From Mesostigma viride (Eukaryota; Streptophyta; Mesostigmatophyceae; Mesostigmatales; Mesostigmataceae), in assembly GCA_009746045.1 (NCBI GenBank), contig RPFO01000084.1:399348-463347 (forward strand): a stretch of 64,000 nt of DNA, read 5' to 3'. A model generated the notes under the pieces. The model saw only the letters and a program-made list of their open reading frames with translations, was not told the origin of the DNA and did no database searches. Shown one piece after another: positions 54,218-64,000 of this stretch. How positions within the stretch are numbered: position 1 is the stretch's first letter; each line of letters begins with the position of its first letter. Both the position numbers and the translations under genes were made by a program.

Positions 54218-57200
54218 ATGCCTCTAAGCACTACGTGGGGGAGAGTGAGGTCAGCACGCAGACGCCAGCGTGCAACTCGCCGCCGCCGGACCTTCACTCT
54301 ACAACACAAGGTGATTACGTGGTTGAATTGGCTATGGCACGGGGGGGCAGACCCTCCGCCTAAATCTGGAGGCGCGTGCTCCAGAGGAACGGCGGAGGCC
54401 CTGAAAAGGGTCAAGAAGCACTGCGAGTGGTACAGTCGCCGCGTAACCGGCGTTGCGACAGGCCCCGCAGAAGGAAGTGATCTAATCTATGGGAAATGTA
54501 ATAAGTATGAACAACTTGTGGCGGAGCGGGTGAGTCTGCCGAAGCGCGAGGTGGCAGGAAAGGCGAAGCTGCTGGATTTGCTGGCGCTACGACCTAGTTG
54601 GCGAGAGGTGTACGCGAGCGAAGCCAACTGCATCAAGCCGGAGGTGGCTGCCAGTGCGAGGTATTGGAATGTACCTGCCCCCAGCCGAGGGTGCACCATG
54701 GCGGAGTGGGGCAAGTTGATGGGGAGGGCAGCGGACGTGGGGATGGTGGAGTTCCGAGAGACGCGGCCAAAGTGGGTAGACGGATGTTTTGGGGTGGCCA
54801 AAGGAGTGGGGGAGTTAAGGCTCATTGTGAATAAGAAGTTGGGGAACGCACTGTGGGTGGACCCCCCTAAGACGGTGTTACCCCACCTGGGCATATACTC
54901 GGAGGTCTATATCAAGGGTCGGTGCTACACGGCCAAGAGCGATCTGGTCTCGTATTACTATACCATCCAAGTGCCGGAGTGGTGGTGGGATTATCAAGGG
55001 CTACCTGATGTGTGGTCCACCGATGTCGGGCTGCCGGGGCGGCGGAGGAGGGTGTGGCCAGTGCTGAAAGTGCTGGCCATGGGGCACTCCCACGCTGTAG
55101 CGCTAGGGGAAGCCATCCATGAGATGGTCCTCTATGCCACGGGCGCTTTGGATCCTAGACGGCAGGTGAACCGCCTCACAAGTGTAGGGGAGCTGACCGT
55201 GCTTCGGAATGCATGGGGTAACCCAACCGCCCTAGCCATCGAGTACAAGGAGGAGAGCACGAGGGAGATGCAAATCGACCTTGAGGACCCCCCTGCCCCT
55301 ATGGTATCCATCACTATTGATGACCTGGTGGTCAGCAATGGGCGCACGTGCGAGGCGGTGAATCGCTTAATCGCGAGTGCTATTGAAGACGGGTACGCGC
55401 CTAACAACCTTGTGCCCTCCAAGGACAAGACGATCATGGCTAGCCCGGAGGGGGAGGACGAGCTAGAAGCTCTGGGTGTTGTTCACCGGCGGGATGGGGT
55501 GTTGGAGCCGACAGCTAAGCAGCTCACCCTTGTGGTTGCGCACACTCGTGTACTCCTCGAGAGGGGACGCGCTACCGCTGAGGCGCTGGCGGCCGTCGTG
55601 GGCCGGTGGGTGTGGCTGCAGATGCTCAGCCGCACTTGCTTGTCCATATGGCAGCAGAGTTTTAAGTTCATCAACCTCAAGGGGTGGGGCCAGCGAACGC
55701 GACCTTTGTGGCAAGGTGTGCGCGATGAGCTCGAGTGTGCCATGGCGTTGGCCCCCATGCTCCGTGTGGACCGGGGGGCTGCCCTGGCTCCGGTGGTGGT
55801 GGCCTCGGATGCGTCTAGTTTTGGGCAGGGGGTTGTCTACGCTGAGATGGCCCCAGCTGAGGTGACGGAATTAGCTCGGGCCCGGGAGGTGCGGGGTTAC
55901 CCAACCCTCCTCACCCCAGGTGAGGCCATGTATGCCGGGCCTAGACCCTTGACCAAGGCCGCGGAAAAAGCCATCATCCACGGGCGATGGCGCGTCGGGA
56001 TCAAGAGTCGCTGGCGCGATTCGACCATGCACATCAACGAGAAGGAAGTGCGGGCCGCTGTGAAGGGGGTGGAGCGCTCGGCCCGGAACCTCGGAACATG
56101 GGGTAAGCGGGTGGTGAGGTTAGTGGACTCCACTGCCGCTTTGGGCTGCTTGGCTAAAGGGCGTTCCTCTTCTTACCGGTTAAACAAGCAATGCCGCCGG
56201 TTGTGCGCTCTTACGTTGGTCACCGGCAGCCGCTCACAATGGGTCTGGACGCCAAGTGAGCTTCAGCCTGCGGATGGGCCTTCGCGGGGGCTTTCCATGG
56301 CTGCCTCGGTGGCCGGGTGGGTCCGCGATTTGACTCGCGAGGGTGTTCATCCCAATCCCGGGCCTCGGCTTGGCGCTAGCTACTTGACCCTTCTTGAGGG
56401 CAAGGTGAAGCCGGCTACTTTGATGGTTTACCATCGGGGTCTTAGGTCCTTTTTCGCATGGTGGGCGAGCCGGCGGGGTCGGGTTGGCAGCTTGTTGCGC
56501 GGCTTGACGATAGAGGAATACTATTGCGAGTATGTCGCTTGGGCGCACTCACGGTGTTACAGCCGCCAGTTGTGTGTCAATGCGCTTATGGGCCTGAATT
56601 TGTACTTCCCCCGGGAGGTGCGGGATTGGGCCTTGGCACGAAGTGTTTTGGCTGGCTGGCGCACGTTGGCACCCCCTCGTGCCCCCCCCCCATTCCATGG
56701 GAGGCTGCGTTTGCGCTTGCTTGTACTATGGTGCTCCAGCGGCAGCCTCGTGCGGCTATGATGGTCATCGTTATTTTCCAACAATACCTGCGGGTATCGG
56801 AGGCGCTCAACCTGTTGGTCGGCCATGTGCGCTTGCAGCCTGATGTTCGGTTGCGGGGTTCGCAGCGGGGCGCCTTGTTGTTGATGTCAGCTAAGACGGC
56901 TAAGGGGGAGGTGCAGTCTGTGGTGATCGAGGATGTCATGACTGAGACCCTCTTGCGGGCTTGTATGCGTGGCAAGGCGGCCTGGGAGCGGGTGTTCCCT
57001 TACGATTATGCCCAGTTCAGCCGGGTTTGGCATCAGGCCACGCAAGCTTTGGGGGTCGACACGGTGTTTACCATTCACGGGCTGCGGCATGGGGGGGCTA
57101 CCTATGATTTTTTGCGGCAGCGCAGCATGGCTGATATTCAGCATCGGGGTCGCTGGCGCAGCAGCAAAACTGTCGCCCACTATGTGGGATTGCACCGGAG

Positions 57201-57294
57201 CTTGGCCCTCACCCTTCCTGACGCCCTGGTTCGGGCTATCGCCGCCTGCCCCCCGCGCATTTGGCGGAGCGTCTTTTCTCTGCCTTCCTCTTAA
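54218..57294 (+). CDS. Pol of DIRS/PAT copy 2: RT, RNase H, NPGP motif, tyrosine recombinase (one frameshift)
   Basis: I start at the ATG at 54218 (MPLSTTWGRVRSARRRQ), just after gag; the frame is open further upstream but overlaps gag. RT motifs: GELRLIVNKKLGN, AKSDLVSYYYTIQVPEW, VLAMGHSHAVALGEA and SITIDDLVVSNGR. RNase H: VVASDASSFGQG, INEKEVRAAVKGVE, VRLVDSTAALGCLAKG and PADGPSRG. Then REGVHPNPGP (56342-56365 region) and the recombinase (KVKPATLMVYHRGL; YLRVSEALNL; FTIHGLRHGGATYDFL; GRWRSSKTVAHYVGLHRS with the Tyr). A run of ten C at 56682-56691 is one base short of the frame kept in copy 1, so the frame breaks at RAPPP and resumes as PPPIPWEAAFA. The run could be a sequencing slip; otherwise the recombinase is inactive. 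Confidence 0.88.
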
Positions 57295-57370
57295 GTTCCC
57301 TTCATTCTTGTCTTATGCGTCCACCGGTTTTTGTTTTGCCCCTGGCTTGGGTCGCCAGGGAGGGATGTAA

Positions 57371-58048
57371 GGGTAAGGCTAGCCTTTTTGGACATAAAGT
57401 GTTCCCATGGGTAAGGATGGCCAGTTGAGGGCCACTTCCCGATGTGCTCTACTTATTGTTTTAATAAAGAGTCTGGTTACCCTGGAGTTCCACGGTTAAT
57501 AGAATCGGGGTTCTCTGAACATAGTTTCTTTATAGTGATACGGAAGGGGAGCCGCTGATGCTAGGTGAAATAGAGCTGGGTGATGTGATCGTAATAAGGT
57601 TGATTAGGCTTCTAGTGTACGAGTATTACGGAAGATATGGCCTAATTGTTGCGGCCCATACCTTGACGGTGTGCTGAGTACCTTGACGACGGATTTTTGC
57701 GTCTAGGTTCTCCTAGCAGATCTGTGATTGCGGACGGGTTTGCAACAGGCAATATCTGAAGTAAAACTTGACGGCTAAAACTGTTTAGAGGCCGTTGCCG
57801 GATCTGGCCGTTGGTAGAGAGCCGTTGGCCTTGAAACACGATAAGAGCTTGCTCACCTAGCTCATGGCGGTCTCTTTTGTTTTCCCACCCGCCCTCCCTG
57901 TGTGTTGCCTGTTTGGGGGTAAGGCTAGCCTTTTTGGACATAAAGTGTTCCCATGGGTAAGGATGGCCAGTTGAGGGCCACTTCCCGATGTGCTCTACTT
58001 ATTGTTTTAATAAAGAGTCTGGTTACCCTGGAGTTCCACGGTTAATAG
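57371..58048 (+). repeat. Split direct repeats B1-A2-B2 of DIRS/PAT copy 2
   Basis: B1 (57371-57502) and B2 (57917-58048) are 132 bp each and essentially identical; A2 (57505-57883) matches A1. A2 and B2 are separated by a short CT-rich stretch also recognisable in copy 1 (CACGCAGGGAGGGTGGGCGG near 5051, other strand). Confidence 0.9.
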
Positions 58049-58120
58049 AAAAGGTGATCTTTTGCCGCAACGTGGATGGTAGGCTGACTAAAATTGTTCT
58101 ATCAAAACGGCGTTTACATG
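58049..58120. other. Right part of the spacer block after DIRS copy 2
   Basis: AAAAGGTGATCTTTTGCCGC continues the block interrupted at 52661, matching 21149-21195 in unit 1. It then differs (TTCTATCAAAACGGCG instead of GTGCTGC) before the satellite begins. Confidence 0.75.
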
Positions 58121-60850
58121 TGGGGGGGTGCTGCTACGTATCAATACATGTGGGGGGGGGATGCTATGTATAAATGCATGTGGGGGGGTGCTGCTACGTA
58201 TCAATACACGTGGGGGGGTGCTGCTACGTATCAATACATGTGGGGGGGTGCTGCTACGTATCAATACATGTGGGGGGGTGCTGCGGCTACGTATCAATAC
58301 ACGTGGGGGGGTGCTGCTACGTATCAATACATGTGGGGGGGTGCTGCTACGTATCAATACATGTGGGGGGGGGATGCTCCGTATCAATACATGTGGGGGG
58401 GTGCTGCTACGTATCAATACACGTGGGGGGGGATGCTACGTATCAATACATGTGGGGGGGTGCTGCTACGTATCAATACATGTGGGGGGGTGCTGCTACG
58501 TATCAATACATGTGGGGGGGGATGCTATGTATAAATGCATGTGGGGGGGTGCTGCTACGTATCAATACATGTGGGGGGGGATGCTATGTATAAATGCATG
58601 TGGGGGGGTGCTGCTACGTATCAATACATGTGGGGGGGTGCTGCTACGTATCAATACATGTGGGTGTGTGCTGCTACGTATCAATACATGTGGGGGGGTG
58701 CTGCTACGTATCAATACATGTGGGTGTGTGCTGCTACGTATCAATACATGTGGGTGTACGTGTGCTGCTACGTATCAATACATGTGGGGGGGTGCTGCTA
58801 CGTATCAATACATGTGGGGGGGTGCTGCTACGTATCAATACATGTGGGGGGTGCTGCTACGTATCAATACATGTGGGGGGGTGCTGCTACGTATCAATAC
58901 ATGTGGGGGGGTGCTGCTGCGTATCAATACATGGGGGGGGTGCTGCTACGTATCAATACTTGTGGGGGGGGATGCTATGTATAAATGCATGTGGGGGGGT
59001 GCTGCTACGTATCAATACATGTGGGGGGGGATGCTATGTATAAATGCATGTGGGGGGGTGCTGCTACGTATCAATACATGTGGGGGGGTGCTGCTACGTA
59101 TCAATACATGTGGGGGGGTGCTGCTACGTATCAATACATGTGGGGGGGTGCTGCTACGTATCAATACATGTGGGGGGGTGCTGCTACGTATCAATACATG
59201 TGGGGGGGTGCTGCTACGTATCAATACATGTGGGGGGGTGCTGCTACGTATCAATACATGTGGGGGGGTGCTGCTACGTATCAATACATGTGGGGGGGTG
59301 CTGCTACGTATCAATACATGTGGGGGGGTGCTGCTACGTATCAATACATGTGGGGGGGGGATGCTATGTATAAATGCATGTGGGGGGGTGCTGCTACGTA
59401 TCAATACATGTGGGTGTGTGCTGCTACGTATCAATACATGTGGGGGGGTGCTGCTACGTATCAATACATGTGGGGGGGTGCTGCTACGTATCAATACATG
59501 TGGGGGGGTGCTGCTACGTATCAATACATGTGGGGGGGGATGCTATGTATAAATGCATGTTGGGGGGTGCTGCTACGTATCAATACATGTGGGGGGGTGC
59601 TGCTACGTATCAATACATGTGGGGGGGGATGCTATGTATAAATGCATGTGGGGGGTGCTGCTACGTATCAATACATGTGGGGGGGTGCTGCTACGTATCA
59701 ATACATGTGGGGGGGTGCTGCTACGTATCAATACATGTGGGGGGGGATGCTATGTATAAATGCATGTGGGGGGGTGCTGCTACGTATCAATACATGTGGG
59801 GGGGTGCTGCTACGTATCAATACATGTGGGGGGGGATGCTATGTATAAATGCATGTGGGGGGTGCTGCTACGTATCAATACATGTGGGGGGGTGCTGCTA
59901 CGTATCAATACATGTGGGGGGGTGCTGCTACGTATCGATACATGTGGGGGGGGGATGCTATGTATCAATGCATGTGGGGGGGTGCTGCTACGTATCAATA
60001 CATGTGGGGGGGTGCTGCTACGTATCAATACATGTGGGGGGGTGCTGCTACGTATCAATACATGTGGGGGGGTGCTGCTGCGTATCAATACATGTGGGGG
60101 GGTGCTGCTACGTATCAATACATGTGGGTGTGTGCTGCTACGTATCAATACATGTGGGGGGGTGCTGCTACGTATCAATACATGTGGGGGGGTGCTGCTA
60201 CGTATCAATACATGTGGGGGGGGATGCTATGTATAAATGCATGTGGGGGGGTGCTGCTACGTATCCATACATGTGGGGGGGTGCTGCTACGTATCAATAC
60301 ATGTGGGGGGGTGCTGCTACGTATCAATACATGTGGGGGGGTGCTGCTACGTATCAATACATGTGGGGGGGGATGCTTTGTATAAATGCATGTGGGGGGG
60401 TGCTGCTACGTATCAATACATGTGGGGGGGGGATGCTATGTATAAATGCATGTGGGGGGGTGCTGCTACGTATCAATACACGTGGGGGGGTGCTGCTACG
60501 TATCAATACATGTGGGGGGGTGCTGCTACGTATCAATACATGTGGGGGGGTGCTGCTACGTATCAATACACGTGGGGGGGTGCTGCTACGTATCAATACA
60601 TGTGGGGGGGTGCTGCTACGTATCAATACATGTGGGGGGGTGCTGCTACGTATCAATACATGTGGGGGGGTGCTGCTACCTATCAATACATGTGGGGGGG
60701 GATGCTATGTATCAATGCATGTGGGGGGTGCTGCTACGTATCAATACATGTGGGGGGGTGCTGCTACGTATCAATACATGTGGGTGTGTGCTGCTACGTA
60801 TCAATACATGTGGGGGGGTGCTGCTACGTATCAATACATGTGGGGGGTTG
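58121..60850 (+). repeat. Minisatellite 1, spacer unit 3, two-unit composite
   Basis: About 90 units. Besides the TGCTGCTACGTATCAATACA type found in units 1 and 2, a second type (GATGCTATGTATAAATGCA) recurs every few units, for example at 58160, 58520, 58570, 58970, 59030, 59360, 59540, 59630, 59750 and 59840. Variants with GGGTGTGTG or CACGTGG are scattered through it. This array is much more heterogeneous than those of units 1 and 2. Confidence 0.95.
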
Positions 60851-62435
60851 CTGGCATGAATAAATGAATGTGGGGGGTTGCTGCTACGTATAAATGCATG
60901 TTGGGGGGTGCTGGCATGAATAAATGAATGTGGGGATGTGATGGCATGAATAAATAAATGTGGGGGGATGATGGCATGAATAATTAAATGTGGGGGGGTG
61001 ATGGCATGAATAAATAAATGTGGGGGGGTGATGGCATGAATAATTAAATGTGGGGGGTGATGGCATGAATGAGTAAATGTGGGGGGGTGCTGGCATGAAT
61101 AAATGAATGTGGGGGGGTGCTGGCATGAATAATTAAATGTGGGGGGATGATGGCATGAAATATTAAATGTGGGGGGGTGCTGCTACGTATCAATACATGT
61201 GGGTGTGTGCTGCTACGTATCAATACATGTGGGGGGTGCTGCTACGTATCAATACATGTGGGGGGTGCTGCTACGTATCAATACATGTGGGGGGGGATGC
61301 TATGTATAAATGCATGTGGGGGGTGCTGCTACGTATCCATACATGTGGGGGGGTGCTGCTACGTATCAATACATGTGGGGGGTGCTGCTACGTATCAATA
61401 CATGTGGGGGGGTGCTGCTACGTATCAATACATGTGGGGGGGGATGCTTTGTATAAATGCATGTGGGGGGGTGCTGCTACGTATCAATACATGTGGGGGG
61501 GATGCTATGTATAAATGCATGTGGGGGGGTGCTGCTACGTATCAATACACGTGGGGGGGTGCTGCTACGTATCAATACATGTGGGGGGGTGCTGCTACGT
61601 ATCAATACATGTGGGGGGTGCTGCTACGTATCAATACACGTGGGGGGGTGCTGCTACGTATCAATACATGTGGGGGGTGCTGCTACGTATCAATACATGT
61701 GGGGGGTGCTGCTACGTATCAATACATGTGGGGGGTGCTGCTACCTATCAATACATGTGGGGGGGGATGCTATGTATCAATGCATGTGGGGGGGTGCTGC
61801 TACGTATCAATACATGTGGGGGGGTGCTGCTACGTATCAATACATGTGGGTGTGTGCTGCTACGTATCAATACAGTTGGGGGGGGGATGCTATGTATAAA
61901 TGCATGTGGGGGGGTGCTGCTACGTATCAATACATGTGGGGGGTTGCTGGCATAAATAAATGAATGTGGGGGGTTGCTGCTACGTATAAATGCATGTTGG
62001 GGGGTGCTGGCATGAATAAATGAATGTGGGGATGTGATGGCATGAATAAATAAATGTGGGGGGATGATGGCATGAATAATTAAATGTGGGGGGGTGATGG
62101 CATGAATAAATAAATGTGGGGGGGTGATGGCATGAATAATTAAATGTGGGGGGTGATGGCATGAATGAGTAAATGTGGGGGGGTGCTGGCATGAATAAAT
62201 GAATGTGGGGGGGTGCTGGCATGAATAATTAAATGTGGGGGGATGATGGCATGAAATATTAAATGTGGGGGGTGCTGCTACGTATAAATAAATGTTGGGG
62301 GGTGCTGGCATGAATAATTAAATGTGGGGGGGTGATGGCATGAATAAATGAATGTGGGGGGGTGATGGCATGAATAAAAGAATGTGGGGGTGTGATGGCA
62401 TGAATAAATAAATGTGGGGGGGTGCTGGCATGAAA
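60845..62435 (+). repeat. Minisatellite 2 (and 1) in unit 3, G-run on plus strand, with ~1.08-kb higher-order repeat
   Basis: Units GTGCTGGCATGAATAAATGA and ATGTGGGGGG variants, here G-rich on the plus strand, the opposite of units 1 and 2. A block of them (60845-61175) is followed by minisatellite 1 units (61175-61930), and then the same block with the same internal variants returns at 61927-62270. So about 1.08 kb was duplicated in tandem. Confidence 0.9.
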
Positions 62436-62925
62436 AAAATTTGGATGTGCAATGTTTTTCATTGTTGTGATAGAATTCACGCATGGACGTAAGGGTCTCG
62501 CTGCGGGTAGACCCTCGGAATTTTGTTTTTGTATTGACGTAAGGGTCTCGCTGCAGCGAGACCCCTACGAATGTCGACTTTTAATGTTTGCAAGATGGGA
62601 GGGGGCTTTCTTCGCTAACCCTAAAAATGATTTGTTTTTGTTTGACGTTAGGGTCTCGCTGCAGCGAGACCTTCAGGAATGTATACTTTTTATGTTTGCA
62701 TGATGGGAGGTTGCTTTTTTTTGCTCACCCTAAAAATGATTTGTTTTTGCTTGACGTGAGGGTCTCGCTGCAGCGAGACGCCAAAGTTTTGCAATAAAGT
62801 AAATGTCCCTTTTAGAATCCACGAAAGGGTCTAGCTGCAGCGAGACCCTCCCCATCGTTTTTCTGCCGGCGATTCAGATTCTGAATGACATTTGTGAAAC
62901 TTGCTTTTTTAATATTGTTCTGCAG
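62436..62925. repeat. Palindrome array upstream of gene B copy 4
   Basis: Palindromes at about 62491, 62542, 62650, 62760 and 62826 in the ~110-bp tandem context of 23930-24405, with one unit fewer. The first 50 bp (TTGGATGTGCAATG) are unrelated to units 1 and 2. Confidence 0.8.
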
Positions 62926-64000
62926 ATGTCGTCCTCCTATTCCGATTCTGTCAAGGCCACTCCCGTTTCACCCAAGATGACGTCGAACACCTCGCCGGAC
63001 CGAACGGCAACAGAGGCGTTTCCTCGGTTGCCGGTCGGTCCCGTAAATGCTCTGGCAAGGTCCCCCCCGGCCACCGAGTCCCCCTTGCCCTCCAAGTCTT
63101 CCTTGCCCCCCAACGAGTTGGACAGAATTTTACCCCCCAACTCTCTCGCTGCTGCGTCTCGCGCTCCGTCCCGCTCGCCGCCCCGTAAGTCTCCATCGCC
63201 GCCCCCCAAGTCGGCCGGAGCTACTGCGTCCCGCTCGCCGCCCCGCAAGTCCCCCAAGTCCCCCGCAACTGCGACCCGTTCGCCGCCCCGCAAGTCCCCC
63301 TCTCCGCCCAAAGTTCCCCCCGCTACCGCGTCCCGCTCTCCTTCTCGCAAGTCCCCGTCGCCGTCAACCAAGATCCCCGCAAATGCGTCCCGCTCGCCGT
63401 CCCGCTCTCCTTCCCCCAAGTCCCGCTCGCCGCCACCCAAGTCCCCCGCTTCTGCGTCCCGCTCGCCGCCACCCAAGTCCCCCGCTTCTGCGTCCCGCTC
63501 GCCGTCCCCCAAGCATTCCAGTTCTAAGCGTAAGCCTGCTACCGAGTGGGTAGAGGAAGACGACCACACCAAAATGCTCAGGGACCTGAGGAAGTCTATC
63601 AATCTGGCTCTTGAGGAGGACGAGCGCGATAAGACTAACGGGAGGCCTGAAGACCCGGACTCGCAGGTTCGGGAGTCGCGTCGGGAGCTGTTGTCCGGAA
63701 TGTTAGCAAAGGCCGCAATGTTCATTTGCTGACGACTACGCGGCTCTCGACAAGAAGGACAAGGAGAAGGAGAAGGCGGAGAGGGAGGCCATCGAGAAGG
63801 CGGAGAGGGAGAGGGTGGAGAGGGAGGAGAAGGAGAGGCTGGAGAAGGCGGAGAGGGAGGAGGAGGAGAGGGAGTACAAGGAGAAAAAGGCTGCCCAGGA
63901 GAAGGAGCACAGGATCCTGGTGGCGAAGCAGAAGGAGGAGGCGAAGAAGAAGACGGAGGCGGCAGCGAAGGGACTTCTTGCGGAGGAGGCTGCTGTTTTT
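62926..64000 (+). pseudogene. Gene B copy 4: exon 1 only (window ends)
   Basis: Begins at the same ATG after TTCTGCAG (MSSSYSDSVKATPVSPKM). Here the N-terminal segment and the SRSPPRKSPSP tract are in one frame (LARSPPATESPLPSKSSLPP then NELDRILPP), whereas copies 1 and 2 lack 4 bases and change frame at LARSPP; this copy therefore probably shows the original frame. It has one extra PPPKSPASASRS repeat. A 4-base gain near 63720 (AMFIC then stop) shifts the following coiled-coil region, which continues in another frame to the window edge. Confidence 0.7.

Larger units (their letters stand above)
52662..58048 (+). mobile_element. DIRS/PAT-like tyrosine-recombinase retrotransposon, copy 2, complete termini
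   Basis: Split direct repeats: A1 52662-53040, B1 57371-57502, A2 57505-57883, B2 57917-58048, giving A1-ORFs-B1-A2-B2. The internal B1-A2 junction (TTAATAGAATCGGGG) records the circle joint. Gag, RT, RNase H and recombinase are homologous to copy 1 but clearly diverged, and A-repeat interiors differ, so this is a different subfamily. An AATAAA lies at about 57468 and 58014 in the B repeats. No retroposon interrupts it; the one visible defect is a one-base shift in a C-run in pol. It sits in spacer unit 3 with no target duplication. Confidence 0.92.

Overview
The window is repeat-dominated eukaryotic nuclear DNA: spliceosomal GT-AG introns, several classes of retrotransposon and DNA transposon nested in one another, long minisatellites, and no ordinary housekeeping gene that I recognise. 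Tyrosine-recombinase retrotransposons with split direct repeats, an R2-like endonuclease retroelement and GC-rich coding DNA would suit a unicellular alga or a similar protist. That is a guess, since no marker gene is present.

Layout. 263-4060 (-): a decayed non-LTR retrotransposon with a C-terminal restriction-like endonuclease, split by a 769-bp terminal-inverted-repeat (TIR) element (2787-3555). 4423-4767: possible hAT-like transposase fragment. 4912-10546 (-): a complete DIRS/PAT-like retrotransposon (Gag, RT-RNase H, tyrosine recombinase, split direct repeats), whose recombinase is broken by a short retroposon at 6080-6204. 10947-11549: unknown ORF. 11706-11918: a MITE. 12211-19370 (-): 'gene A', a four-exon DDE-transposase-like gene interrupted by a 3.4-kb TIR element (13676-17101) that carries a 43-bp minisatellite and a possible captured gene fragment. 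19380-24400: a spacer of PstI-centred palindromes, a tRNA-like segment and two opposed G-run minisatellites. 24478-30122 (+): 'gene B', a multi-exon gene for a huge low-complexity/coiled-coil protein of unknown function. 30123-35543: the same spacer and gene B start, but riddled with single-base indels, so probably an uncorrected-read assembly patch. 35545-49082: a second, near-identical spacer and the longest gene B copy. 49848-62480: a third, more diverged unit (5' part of gene A, spacer) invaded by another short retroposon (51013-51303) and a second DIRS/PAT-like element (52662-58048, +). 62926-64000: start of another gene B copy.

Genes A and B are divergent, always share the same spacer, and have only phase-0 introns where I could test it. 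Most of those introns carry the palindrome that fills the spacer. Together they look like one large repeated unit, possibly a giant mobile element built round the DDE-like gene A protein; its termini are not identified. The two DIRS elements carry an NPGP (2A-like) motif exactly between RNase H and recombinase, and each can be compared with an unoccupied target site inside this window.
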